Below are positions 1-8,076 of a stretch of 58,711 bases of DNA, piece by piece (position 1 is the first letter of the stretch; every line of letters starts with the position of its first letter). Position numbers and translations under genes: made by a program. Under the pieces are notes generated by a model. It saw only the letters and a list, made by a program, of their open reading frames with translations, had not been told where the DNA came from and did not search any database. This DNA is from Pseudomonadota bacterium (GTDB lineage: Bacteria; Verrucomicrobiota; Verrucomicrobiia; Limisphaerales; SXTU01): contig RFVF01000026.1 of NCBI GenBank assembly GCA_009922615.1, forward strand, positions 1 to 58,711. Reading direction: 5' to 3'.

Positions 1-369
1 GCTGAGGAAGTGGGGGATCTTGGCCAATCGCTTGCGCTCTTCATCGCCAATTGCGCCATCGCCTTCGACAAATCGAATTCCTTCTGCCAATTGTCGCCAA
101 ACGTCTTCCCGAAAAGGTGTTCGAGCGTATTTTGTTACGGATTCGCGAACAACCGCGAGGAAATCCTGGTCTTTCCATTCACGACGAGCAAATCCAACCA
201 ACGCGAAACCGGGCGGAAGCAGTCCTCTGTTCGCCAGGTCGTAGACAGCGGGCATTAGTTTTTTGCGAGACAAATCTCCGGTTACCCCAAAGATGACGAG
301 CCCCGAAGGGCCCGCGATTTGCCCGAGTCGTCGGTCGTCCGGATCCCTCAACGGGTTGGCAAAGGTCAC
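1..369 (-). CDS. zwf: Glucose-6-phosphate 1-dehydrogenase, N-terminal 123 residues (runs off left edge)
   Basis: This is the start of Zwf, which oxidises glucose-6-phosphate to 6-phosphogluconolactone with NADP in the oxidative pentose phosphate pathway. The Rossmann dinucleotide-binding motif FGVTGDLSRKKLMPAVYDL is plain near residues 27-45, preceded by NPLRDPDDRRL and followed by GLLPPGFALVGFARREW. The wording of this N-terminus is that of actinobacterial Zwf proteins rather than of the PVC group; that is my recollection of the family, not a search. The start is a GTG at 369 whose last two bases are the first two of the TGA that ends the upstream isomerase gene, a 4-nt overlap implying translational coupling. 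The remaining roughly 390 residues lie outside the window. Base composition (about 53% G+C over the first 300 bases) differs from the rest of the window. Confidence 0.93.
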   Translation of the reverse strand, partial: MTFANPLRDPDDRRLGQIAGPSGLVIFGVTGDLSRKKLMPAVYDLANRGLLPPGFALVGFARREWKDQDFLAVVRESVTKYARTPFREDVWRQLAEGIRFVEGDGAIGDEERKRLAKIPHFLS

Positions 370-926
370 GAAGCCGCCCCCAATCGACGGAGCGATGAAA
401 CGAGAGCAGTGAGATTGTTGAAGCCTTCAACCGTCAATGTCAACACCGGACGGTGGTGGGTTGCGAGAACGCTCGCATCCCCGAGCGCCTGAGCCTCAAG
501 TAGTCCACCGAAGGTGAATGGTTGTCCAGGCACCTCGCGGTCGTCGGACGCTACTTCGACAACTTGGATGAAAACACCTTGGGCCGGTCCGCCCTTGTGG
601 TACTGCCCGGTGGAGTGAAGGAAACGAGGTCCCCATCCGAATGTTGTGGGGCGTCCGCCGCTTGCCGCGGCAATGGAATCGCGGATGGTTTCGAGTCCTG
701 ACCCTGCTTCTCGATCGGCGTAGGCATGAATCGATACGTAACCGTCGTTCGCAACTAATGACAGAATTTCGCTCACCGCCGCTGGAACGGTGGCCGCAGA
801 AGGCTGGTAACCGAGTGCATGCATCGTCACGGCGCCATCGGTCGCAAATGGCACCTGCGCCTCTGGAGTTCCACCAAGGAACGATCTCGCGGCGATTTTG
901 GCGGATTCAACGTCCGGCTGGTCAAA
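366..926 (-). CDS. pgi: Glucose-6-phosphate isomerase (Pgi or Tal-Pgi type), C-terminal part only, broken at 926
   Basis: About 186 C-terminal residues of a phosphoglucose isomerase, the enzyme interconverting glucose-6-phosphate and fructose-6-phosphate. Diagnostic stretches are FDQPDVESAK at the break, GWGPRFLHSTGQYHKGGP in the middle and PFTFGGLLEAQALGDASVL near the end. They match the long isomerase form found either alone or fused behind transaldolase in actinobacterial pentose-phosphate clusters. The gene is 5'-truncated: upstream of the codon for the first Phe, the frame stays open only because it is the antisense of the DUF11 gene, and its translation there no longer resembles an isomerase. 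The stop codon overlaps the zwf start by 4 nt, so pgi and zwf form one transcription unit. Whether a transaldolase domain preceded it cannot be told from what is left. Confidence 0.88.
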   Translation of the reverse strand, partial: FDQPDVESAKIAARSFLGGTPEAQVPFATDGAVTMHALGYQPSAATVPAAVSEILSLVANDGYVSIHAYADREAGSGLETIRDSIAAASGGRPTTFGWGPRFLHSTGQYHKGGPAQGVFIQVVEVASDDREVPGQPFTFGGLLEAQALGDASVLATHHRPVLTLTVEGFNNLTALVSSLRRLGAAS

Positions 927-930
927 CAGA
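912..930. other. Junction between two unrelated sequence blocks (probable chimera)
   Basis: Left of this point the minus strand encodes isomerase; right of it the plus strand encodes a DUF11 protein. Both lose their N-terminal parts here. The 15 bases at 912-926 can be read as VRLVK on the plus strand, which is the usual beginning of the first DUF11 repeat, and as FDQPD on the minus strand, a conserved isomerase motif. The two sources therefore appear to share a short microhomology. Composition and apparent taxonomy also change across this point. Confidence 0.75.
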
Positions 931-2225
931 TGCCCGGGGAAGTCGCCTTCGGTCAGGAGTTCATGTATCAGCTGCAGGTGTATGCCAACGAGAACGTCGC
1001 CGACGTCATCGTGCGCGACACGGTGCCCGAGGGAGCCGTTTATATTCGCAGCGAGCCGCCTGCGAAAGTGACGGGCAATCAACTCGAATGGAACCTGAAC
1101 GAGATGGACGCTGGCCAGGTGAAGGAAATCCGCGTTTGGCTGCGTCCTGAGCGCGAAGGCCGGCTGGGCTCCTGCGCCACGATCCACGCGTTGTCCCGCG
1201 TCTGCGCGTTCACGGTGGTAGGCCGCGCGACGCTCGCCATCACCAAGACGGGCCCGGCCACGGCGGTCTTGGGTGAAGAGGTGCCTTACAACATCGTCGT
1301 CTCCAACTCCGGCACGGCGGTCGCCAAAGGCGTGGTCGTGACCGACACCATTCCCGACGGCCTGACCCACGCGAGTGGCCAGAGCACCTTGACCTTCAAC
1401 GTCGGCGACCTCGGCCCGACCCAGTCCCGAGCCCTCCCCGTCGTGCTCAAGGGCGTGAAACGCGGCCGGCACGTCAACACCGCCGTGGCCACCTCCTCGA
1501 ATGCCGGCAAGGTCAATGCCGAAGCCGCCATCACCATCTTCCAACCCGGCCTCCAGATCGCCAAGACCGGCCCGCAGGAGCAATTCATCGGCAAGTCGGC
1601 GGACTACACCATCACCCTGAGCAACATCGGCGACACGACTTTGAACAATGTGGTCGTCACCGACAACGCACCGCAAGCCACGCGCATCATCGCGGCCCCC
1701 GGCGCGACCGTGGCCGGCACCCAGGCCATCTGGCGACTACCGGAACTTGGAGCTGGCGAGAAAAAGACTTTCACCCTCACGCTCACCACCGCCACGGCGG
1801 GCACGCACGCCAACGCCGTGGCCGCCGTGGCCGGCGGCCTCAATGCCAACGCGCAGGCCGCTACTGTCTGGCGCGGCGTCGGCGGCATGTTGGTCGAAGC
1901 CGTGGATGACCCCGACCCGATCCTAGTCGGAGGCACAACGACCTACACGGTGCGCATCACCAACCAAGGCTCCGGCGACCTCATCAACATCAACACCGTC
2001 GGCAACTTCCCGAAAGAGTTGACCCCGCTCGCAGCAGAAGGCGGCACGGTGAGTGGTCAGACTGTGCGCTTCCAGACGGTGGCGCGGCTCGCCTCGAAAC
2101 AGTCCGTGCAGTTCAAGGTGACGGCCCGGGGTGCCAGCGAAGGCGATGCCCGCGTGAAGTTCATCTTCACGGAGGACAGCCTCTCCGCGCCGGTCATCAA
2201 GGAAGAAAGCACCCGCGTCTTCTAA
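912..2225 (+). CDS. DUF11-repeat cell-surface protein, OmcB-like, N-terminus missing
   Basis: About 437 residues with four tandem beta-sandwich DUF11 repeats, each opening with a pattern such as LAITKTGPATAVLGEEVPY or LQIAKTGPQEQFIGKSADY and continuing with VVVTDTIPDGL-like strands. The first repeat starts LVKQMPGEVAFGQEFMY. Such repeats occur in chlamydial large cysteine-rich outer-membrane protein and in many PVC surface proteins, where they act as structural or adhesive modules of the envelope. There is no signal peptide. The only upstream ATG in frame (819) lies in sequence that codes for isomerase on the other strand, so the real start has been lost at the junction near 920. The C-terminus is intact and is followed by a strong terminator, so this was the last gene of its transcript. 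Few cysteines are present, unlike OmcB itself. Confidence 0.85.
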   Translation, partial: VRLVKQMPGEVAFGQEFMYQLQVYANENVADVIVRDTVPEGAVYIRSEPPAKVTGNQLEWNLNEMDAGQVKEIRVWLRPEREGRLGSCATIHALSRVCAFTVVGRATLAITKTGPATAVLGEEVPYNIVVSNSGTAVAKGVVVTDTIPDGLTHASGQSTLTFNVGDLGPTQSRALPVVLKGVKRGRHVNTAVATSSNAGKVNAEAAITIFQPGLQIAKTGPQEQFIGKSADYTITLSNIGDTTLNNVVVTDNAPQATRIIAAPGATVAGTQAIWRLPELGAGEKKTFTLTLTTATAGTHANAVAAVAGGLNANAQAATVWRGVGGMLVEAVDDPDPILVGGTTTYTVRITNQGSGDLININTVGNFPKELTPLAAEGGTVSGQTVRFQTVARLASKQSVQFKVTARGASEGDARVKFIFTEDSLSAPVIKEESTRVF

Positions 2226-2250
2226 GCGACCGTTTTGATTTTTCTCGGCG

Positions 2251-2280
2251 CAGGCCCGGCTCATGCCGGGCCTGTTGCTT
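2251..2280 (+). terminator. Rho-independent-type terminator after the DUF11 gene
   Basis: A perfect 10-bp inverted repeat, CAGGCCCGGC - TCAT - GCCGGGCCTG (2251-2274), is followed by TTGCTTTC. It lies 25 bases after the DUF11 stop codon. It also falls inside the upstream extension of the next open frame, which supports starting that gene at 2337. Confidence 0.75.
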
Positions 2281-2336
2281 TCGGGCCAGCGAGCGAAATT
2301 GCATTTTGCTTCGGCTCGCTTAGCCTCTTGGCGTTT

Positions 2337-4514
2337 ATGGCTGAAACGAACTCCCGGAATCACGCGTGGAAATTCTTCCTCGCCGGCGGCGTGGACCAAG
2401 TCGCACTACGCACCGGCGCGGACCTAGCACATCTTGACCAACTCGACCAGAAACTCTGGGTTGCCCTGACCGTGCCCACTCGGGGCATCGAGTTTGATCC
2501 CAAGACGCTTGACCTCATCGACACTGACAGGGACGCGCGCATCCGCCCGCCGGAGCTCCTGGCGGCCGTGAAGTGGGCGGAGGCGTCTTTCAAGAACCTT
2601 GACGACCTCTTCAAGAGCGGTGACTCCGTCCCCTTGGAAGCGATCAAAGACAGCGCGTTGGCCGCCTCCGCGCGGCGGATTCTCGATAACCTTGGCAAGT
2701 CTGGATCGGCCATCATCTCGCTCGCGGACGTGGCGGACTCGAACAAGATCTTCGCCGCCACCCGGTTGAACGGTGACGGCGTTGTCCCGGCGGACATTGC
2801 CAACGATCCGGCCACCAAGCAGGCCATCGAGGACATGATCGCCACCGTTGGCGGAGTGCCGGATCGCAGCGGAAAACCGGGCGTGAACCAGGCCAAGGCC
2901 GATCAGTTCTTTGCCGAGTTGAAAGCGTTTTCTGACTGGCAGGCCAAGGCCGAAGTGGAACGGACCACCATCCTCCCGCTGGGTGATGCCACCGCCGCCG
3001 CCGCCGCGGCCATCCAACCGGTGAAAGCCAAGGTGGATGATTACTTCGCCCGCTGCCGGCTTGCTACATTCGATTCCCGGGCTGCCGCGCCGTTGAATCG
3101 GGCGGAGGCGGACTTCGTTGCCTTGGCCACGAAGGAGTTGACCCTGGGTTCTAACGACATCGCCAAACTTCCACTCGCGCACGTGGAGGCAGGCCGGGCG
3201 TTGCCCCTGACCAATGGCGTGAACCCAGCCTGGCAGCACGCAGTGGAGGTGCTCACCGCCAGCGCGATCACGCCGCTGCTGGCTCCCGACCGGACGTTTC
3301 TGTCGGAAAGCGACTGGAGCGCGATGCAGGCGATGGTCGCGCCGTTCAACGCGTGGATCGCGGCCAAGCCCACGACCTCGGTGGAGAAACTTGGCCTCGC
3401 TCGCATGCGTGAATTGCTGACGGGCAATGCGCAGACCGCCGTCACTGCGCTCATCGCCGAGGACCTGGCGCTCGAGGCGGAGTTCAAGCAGATCGGCGCA
3501 GTGGAGAAACTCCTGCTGTTCCAGCGCGACCTCGTGAAACTTCTGCACAACTACGTCAGTTTCGCGGAATTTTATGGTCGCCGTGGCGCGATCTTCCAAG
3601 CTGGCTCGCTCTTCCTCGATGCCCGCACCTGCCACCTCTGCATCGAGGTCGTGGACGCCGGGAAGCACGCCGCCCTCGCCGGTTTGGCCGGCGCGTATCT
3701 GGCCTATTGCGAGGTGACGCGTCCCGGCGCAGCGAAGAAAACCATCGTGGCCGTCTTCACGGATGGGGACTCGGACAACCTCATGGTCGGCCGCAACGGC
3801 GTCTTCTACGACTGCAAGGGGCAGGATTGGGACGCGACCATCACCAAGGTCGTCGCCAACCCCATCAGCATCCGCGAGGCCTTCTGGTCGCCTTACAAAA
3901 AATTTGTCCGCTTGGTGGAGGAGCAAATCGCCAAGCGAGCTGCAGCGGCGGATGCGGAGGCGCAAGCCAAAGTGGCCACCACCGCTACCGCCGTCGCCAA
4001 CGCCGACAAGGCCAAGGCCGACGCGAAGGCCGAGCCGAAGAAGATTGACGTGGGCACCGTGGCGGCCCTGAGCGTGGCGTTCGGCGCGATCGGCGGCATG
4101 TTCACGCAAATCGCCGGCTTCGGCGTGAACATCCTCGCCGCCGGGCCGTTGATGATTGTCGGGGCGTTTGCGGGAGTTGTGCTGCTCATCTCCGGTCCTT
4201 CGATGTTGTTGGCCTACATGAAGCTCCGGCAGCGCAACCTCGCGCCAATTCTCGACGCCAACGGCTGGGCCATCAACACGAAGGCCAAGATGAACGTCCC
4301 GTTCGGTGCCGCGCTCACTCACGTGGCCAAACTGCCCCTGCTCGCCGAGCGCACGCTCGAAGATCCCTACGCGGAGAAGCAGCGTCCGTGGAAAGCCTAC
4401 GCGGTTGTGCTGGCCACAGTCGCTCTGGCTTACGGCTGGTCCATTGGCAAGCTGGACAGCTACCTCCCCGAGCCGATGAAGAGTTCCCACATCTTCCCGG
4501 CCCAGGTGAAGTGA
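2337..4514 (+). CDS. Large membrane-anchored protein with one EF-hand-like loop, unknown function
   Basis: A 725-residue protein I do not recognise as a named family. Near the N-terminus is a calcium-loop-like motif, D62-T-D64-R-D66-A-R-I-R-P-P-E73, with the acidic residues at EF-hand spacing; the preceding GIEFDPKTLDLI fits the entering helix. The middle is a long helical, soluble region. An alanine/lysine-rich, probably coiled-coil segment (about 535-568) precedes two or three hydrophobic segments (about 573-592, 598-625) and a last one near 687-704, so the protein is probably anchored by its C-terminus. I chose the ATG at 2337 because the frame upstream runs through a terminator hairpin. 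It converges on two minus-strand genes whose products include another multi-pass membrane protein. Confidence 0.8.
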   Translation: MAETNSRNHAWKFFLAGGVDQVALRTGADLAHLDQLDQKLWVALTVPTRGIEFDPKTLDLIDTDRDARIRPPELLAAVKWAEASFKNLDDLFKSGDSVPLEAIKDSALAASARRILDNLGKSGSAIISLADVADSNKIFAATRLNGDGVVPADIANDPATKQAIEDMIATVGGVPDRSGKPGVNQAKADQFFAELKAFSDWQAKAEVERTTILPLGDATAAAAAAIQPVKAKVDDYFARCRLATFDSRAAAPLNRAEADFVALATKELTLGSNDIAKLPLAHVEAGRALPLTNGVNPAWQHAVEVLTASAITPLLAPDRTFLSESDWSAMQAMVAPFNAWIAAKPTTSVEKLGLARMRELLTGNAQTAVTALIAEDLALEAEFKQIGAVEKLLLFQRDLVKLLHNYVSFAEFYGRRGAIFQAGSLFLDARTCHLCIEVVDAGKHAALAGLAGAYLAYCEVTRPGAAKKTIVAVFTDGDSDNLMVGRNGVFYDCKGQDWDATITKVVANPISIREAFWSPYKKFVRLVEEQIAKRAAAADAEAQAKVATTATAVANADKAKADAKAEPKKIDVGTVAALSVAFGAIGGMFTQIAGFGVNILAAGPLMIVGAFAGVVLLISGPSMLLAYMKLRQRNLAPILDANGWAINTKAKMNVPFGAALTHVAKLPLLAERTLEDPYAEKQRPWKAYAVVLATVALAYGWSIGKLDSYLPEPMKSSHIFPAQVK

Positions 4515-4523
4515 CGCGGCGCG

Positions 4524-5339
4524 TCAGGCCGTGAGCACGGTTTGGAGCCGACCGAGAAATTCCAACTCATGCTGCTTGCTGGAAATCAGGGAATTGTCCT
4601 GATGCCGCTGGTCGCGCCCGCCACCGTGCAATTCCTGCACGCGCGAGGCGAAGAAGGGCTTGGGGCTCGCGGCCGTCAGCATTTCGTTCTTCAACACTTC
4701 CTGCCAGTGCGGGATGCGCGCCAGCAAATCGGCCGCGTCCTTGGGTTGGTAGCTTTCCATGAGCCGCAATAGCAGCAGCGCATCAGCCTGCGAATAAAAG
4801 TGCTCGCTGGTCGCGGCCAGCAGGTAGCGGTAGAGCACGGCCCGGCGGGGTTCCTTGTTCCAGACGATGCGGCGGGCCAAGGCCTTGAGTAGCGGGCGAT
4901 CCTCGGCTGGCGGCAGCGAATGGAGCAGCTTGCCCAACGGGTCGGGGATGACGACATCGAGGTTCAACCGCGTGACGAAACGTTCAATGCTCACCTCGCG
5001 CAGCCGGATCGAATGCGTGACGCCATCCTCCGTGGTGAGTTGTGTGAGCGTGGGCCGGGCTTCCAGCTTGCGGATGAGCACGGGCCACTCGCTGGCCGGC
5101 AGCGTCTGACGGTCGAGCAATTCGGAGAAGGCCGCCTGCTCGGTCAGCGACGGCGTGAAGAGCGGTGAGAACAGCAGGTCCACCTCATAATCTTCCAGCG
5201 CAGCGAGCTGCTCCATGAAGAACGCGCCCATGGCATCGCGGCTCACCGAGTAATGCGAGGCCAGGTGATCTACCACTTGTTTGAGCAGGGGCCGGGGCCG
5301 CTCCAATTCCGCCGCCACCGCGTCCACGAATATTTGCAT
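4524..5339 (-). CDS. Conserved hypothetical protein, 271 aa
   Basis: A soluble, mostly helical, leucine-rich protein without a signal peptide or membrane segment. It begins MQIFVDAVAAELERPRPLL and contains a helical run ending in KPFFASRVQELHGGG, followed by an RDQRHQDNSL tail. No motif points to an enzyme. It lies 51 bases downstream of the DUF2135/FHA-like membrane protein on the same strand, so the two are probably co-transcribed, and its 3' end nearly touches that of the EF-hand-like membrane protein. Codon use and composition fit a real gene. A cytoplasmic partner of the upstream membrane protein is a guess from position only. Confidence 0.7.
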   Translation of the reverse strand: MQIFVDAVAAELERPRPLLKQVVDHLASHYSVSRDAMGAFFMEQLAALEDYEVDLLFSPLFTPSLTEQAAFSELLDRQTLPASEWPVLIRKLEARPTLTQLTTEDGVTHSIRLREVSIERFVTRLNLDVVIPDPLGKLLHSLPPAEDRPLLKALARRIVWNKEPRRAVLYRYLLAATSEHFYSQADALLLLRLMESYQPKDAADLLARIPHWQEVLKNEMLTAASPKPFFASRVQELHGGGRDQRHQDNSLISSKQHELEFLGRLQTVLTA

Positions 5340-5390
5340 GACAGAAGTATGGAGCGGGGCCGGGCGAATGCAACCGCGCCGCCGACGCGG

Positions 5391-6788
5391 TCATTTCGCG
5401 TCCGTCTGAATCTCGATCCACAGCTCGCCGATCTGGAGCTTGTTGCCCTGGACCAGCGTGTGCGTGGAGTTGGACAGCTTGTTCTCCATCTGCACGCGCC
5501 CGTCGCGGAAGGTCACAATCGCCGTGATAGGCGGGAAGCCTTTGTGCTTGGGCAGGTAAAGATGCGCCTCGGGCGAGCTGCCCAGAATCACTGGCTGGGA
5601 TCCAAGGTTGATGACCGTGCGCTCATTTGCGTGCCAGTGGACGATCAATGCCGCCTCGCGCGCTAGCCGTTCCACCAAAGCCACCACGAGGCCGATGGTC
5701 AGCCCGAGAATCGCCGCGCCCACCAACCGCCCGGAGACTTCGCCAGATTTGGCGAGCGCGAAGAGGAAGGCCGCCGCCCCCAACCCACCACCGATCAAGC
5801 CCGCGAAGCCCGCGCGAAATTTCGGCAGGTTCGGAACGGAAAACGCGAGGCCGAAGCCCAGCAACGCCCCGAGCAACGACCAGCCCACGACTTGGCCAGC
5901 CTTGATGATGAGCGGCAGGATGCGTTCGGCTTCGGTTTCGTTCAGCTGCGCCGCGAAGCTGTTAGCACCTAGCGCGAAGAGATGCTGGCTCACGCCACCG
6001 GAGATCAACCCGGCCACCACGCCGCCGACCAGCACCAGCGTGGCGGACTTCACGGTGAGGAGCGAGCGGTGCAGGAGCAGGTTCTGTCCTGACACAATGA
6101 GCGCCGCCATGCCCACGGCCAGCAGCGCCGTCCACAGGCCAATGACGACAGTGGTTTTCAGCGACGGCGGTTGCCGCTGGTTGAGCTTCGCGAGGTCCGG
6201 CAGCGGCGCTTTCTTCACCTCGAAGGTGTGGATCAAGTTGGTCTGCCCATGCCGGATCGTGCCGCGGAATTCCTGTGCTTTGCCGCCCTGTTTGATCGCC
6301 ACGGTGTAGGGCGTCTCGTTTACCAGCGCGTGCAGTGAGTAATGGTTGACGAAAACTTGGTAGCTGCCCTCGGGCGCGCCGTTGGTCGGCCAGTAAATGT
6401 TCTCCACCGGCTGGGCGGAATAAGGTGGTCGCGCATTCATGTCCACATCCAGCTCACCACGCGACGCGGAGTTCTTATGTCCGTAGAAGATGCGCTCGCC
6501 GTTAGGGTCCACGCAGTGCAAGTCCAGATCGTTATGATTGTCCCACATCAACGAAATCTGCACGTCGCCGGTCTTGGCCTCCTCGCGCTTGAGCCGCTTT
6601 TGCAGTTCATTGCTGAAGACCAGCACCGGTGCGGCGGGCTGGCCCTTGGCCTCCTCGCCTGCCTTCGCCACAGGAGGCTTGATGACTTTGAGCAACGGCT
6701 CCCCGGCAGCCCAGCCGAGCACACAGCCAAGCGCCCCCAGCAAGCCGAAGAGCACCGGCTTCGGAATGAGATGAACGAGCTTGCGCAT
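5391..6788 (-). CDS. DUF2135 domain - five membrane helices - FHA-like domain protein
   Basis: A 465-residue protein. Residues about 8-28 form an N-terminal hydrophobic anchor (VLFGLLGALGCVLGW). Residues 75-190 resemble the DUF2135/YfaP fold: VQISLMWDNHNDLDLHCVDP, then GELDVDMNA, ENIYWPTNGAPEGSYQVFVN and a closing strand pair. Five hydrophobic segments follow at about 215-233, 248-265, 298-315, 327-345 and 353-371. Residues 385-460 look like an FHA-type beta-sandwich (TVINLGSQPVILGSSPEAHL, then a GRVQMENKLSNSTHTLVQG stretch), though the canonical phosphothreonine-binding Arg and Ser are not clearly placed. Start ATG at 6788; a longer frame upstream is antisense to the M20 peptidase. This architecture suggests sensing or protein-protein docking at the membrane, but no function is established. 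Confidence 0.8.
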   Translation of the reverse strand: MRKLVHLIPKPVLFGLLGALGCVLGWAAGEPLLKVIKPPVAKAGEEAKGQPAAPVLVFSNELQKRLKREEAKTGDVQISLMWDNHNDLDLHCVDPNGERIFYGHKNSASRGELDVDMNARPPYSAQPVENIYWPTNGAPEGSYQVFVNHYSLHALVNETPYTVAIKQGGKAQEFRGTIRHGQTNLIHTFEVKKAPLPDLAKLNQRQPPSLKTTVVIGLWTALLAVGMAALIVSGQNLLLHRSLLTVKSATLVLVGGVVAGLISGGVSQHLFALGANSFAAQLNETEAERILPLIIKAGQVVGWSLLGALLGFGLAFSVPNLPKFRAGFAGLIGGGLGAAAFLFALAKSGEVSGRLVGAAILGLTIGLVVALVERLAREAALIVHWHANERTVINLGSQPVILGSSPEAHLYLPKHKGFPPITAIVTFRDGRVQMENKLSNSTHTLVQGNKLQIGELWIEIQTDAK

Positions 6789-6887
6789 GTGACGCGCGAG
6801 TGAAGCACGACGATGCGGCGTTGAACAGTCCCCGTCCGTGCGAACGGCTCGACACCGTGGCCACCGCCCCCTAACCTCAGCGCGCCG

Positions 6888-8024
6888 ATGCCCGTCGCCG
6901 CCCACAAGCTGCTCCGCGAACTCATATCGCTGCCCAGCGTGAACCCCGCGTTCCTCGCGGACCGCGCCGACCTCACTGGCGAGCAACGCGTCGCCGCCTA
7001 CCTCGCCAGCACCGCCGACCGCGCCGGGCTCGAACTCGAGTGGCAGGAAGTTTTTCCCGGCCGCTCCAACGTCCTCCTGCGCCTCACCCCCGCCGGTGGC
7101 AACATTCGTCGCCGCATCCTCCTGGCCCCGCACATGGACACCGTGGGCGTGGACAGCGAAGCCCGTTTCCAGCCCGTATTGAAGGCCGGCCGCCTGCACG
7201 GACGCGGCGCGTGCGACACCAAAGGCAGCATCGCCTGCTACCTCGCCGCGATGCTCGAACTCGCCGCGCGCGGCCCACGCCCGCGCGGGACGGAAATCAT
7301 CCTCACTGCCCTCGTAGACGAAGAGAACAACCAGAGCGGCAGCCGGGCGTTGGCCAAAGCGAAGTGTAACGCCAACCTCGCCATCGTTGGTGAGCCGACG
7401 CTCTGTAAAATTGTCACCGCCCACAAAGGCGATCTCTGGCTGCGCGTCACAACGCATGGCAAGTCCGCGCACGGCTCGAAGCCGCACCTCGGCAAGAACG
7501 CCGTCCACGCGATGGCCCGTGTGGTCGAGGAGTTGGAGACGCGCTACGCTGCCACACTGAAGCGCCGGACGCATCCATTGCTAGGCCACGCCACGGTCAA
7601 CGTCGGCTTCATTGCGGGCGGCAAGCAGCCGAACATCGTGCCCGACCGTTGCGAAATCCTCATTGACCGCCGCACGCTGCCCGGCGAGTCGGACGCGGCC
7701 GTCTTCGCGGAACTGAGCGCGTTGATCCGCCGACTCGGCGTGAACGCGGAGCTGACCGACACGAAGAACGCGCCTTGCCCTGCGCTGGAGACGGACCCCA
7801 ACCTCCCGCTCGTCCGCCAGCTCACGCGCTGCGCCGGGCAACGCCGAACGCTCGGCGTGGATTACTTCTCCGACGCAGCGGTCCTCGCCAGCGGCGGCAT
7901 CCCCAGCGTGCTCCTCGGCCCCGGCGACATCGCGCAAGCGCACACGGCCGACGAGTGGGTGGCACTGGCGCAGCTCGAACGGTTGACCCGGCTGCTGGTC
8001 AAATTCCTCCGTGACCAGCCGTGA
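6888..8024 (+). CDS. M20 family metallopeptidase (ArgE/DapE/CPG2 type)
   Basis: A 378-residue cytoplasmic amidohydrolase of the M20 family, which cleaves acyl groups or C-terminal residues from small peptides using two zinc ions. The first metal site is in LLAPHMDTVGV (about residues 78-88), the bridging Asp in GRGACDTKGSIACYL, the general-base Glu pair in ALVDEENNQSGS and a further ligand in AIVGEPT. The dimerisation domain starts with VTAHKGDLWLRVTTHGKSAH, whose His completes the partner active site. The final His ligand is probably in GPGDIAQAHTADEWV. Length and order are typical. The exact substrate (acetylornithine, succinyl-diaminopimelate, carboxypeptidase G-type) cannot be chosen, because no biosynthetic neighbour is present. 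It is divergent from the DUF2135/FHA gene across 99 bases. Confidence 0.9.
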   Translation: MPVAAHKLLRELISLPSVNPAFLADRADLTGEQRVAAYLASTADRAGLELEWQEVFPGRSNVLLRLTPAGGNIRRRILLAPHMDTVGVDSEARFQPVLKAGRLHGRGACDTKGSIACYLAAMLELAARGPRPRGTEIILTALVDEENNQSGSRALAKAKCNANLAIVGEPTLCKIVTAHKGDLWLRVTTHGKSAHGSKPHLGKNAVHAMARVVEELETRYAATLKRRTHPLLGHATVNVGFIAGGKQPNIVPDRCEILIDRRTLPGESDAAVFAELSALIRRLGVNAELTDTKNAPCPALETDPNLPLVRQLTRCAGQRRTLGVDYFSDAAVLASGGIPSVLLGPGDIAQAHTADEWVALAQLERLTRLLVKFLRDQP

Positions 8025-8076
8025 GTCGAATTGAACACTCTTGGAGTGCGAGCGGGCGGTTTGGACCAAGCTTCGC

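Noticed and set aside
819..911. Upstream ATG that would give the DUF11 protein a complete N-terminus
   Set aside because: This stretch codes for isomerase on the other strand, and the resulting residues have no signal peptide or DUF11 likeness. It is open by chance.
927..1676. Extension of the isomerase frame to a start at 1676 on the minus strand
   Set aside because: The translation there is the antisense of DUF11 repeats, with none of the isomerase motifs.
2424..4490. Minus-strand open frame of 688 codons
   Set aside because: It is the antisense of the EF-hand-like membrane protein; its translation is arginine/glycine/histidine-rich, as is usual for shadows in high-G+C DNA.
6789..7574. 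N-terminal extension of the DUF2135/FHA-like gene into the M20 peptidase region
   Set aside because: The extension overlaps a well-supported gene on the other strand, and the protein's own hydrophobic N-terminus begins at 6788.
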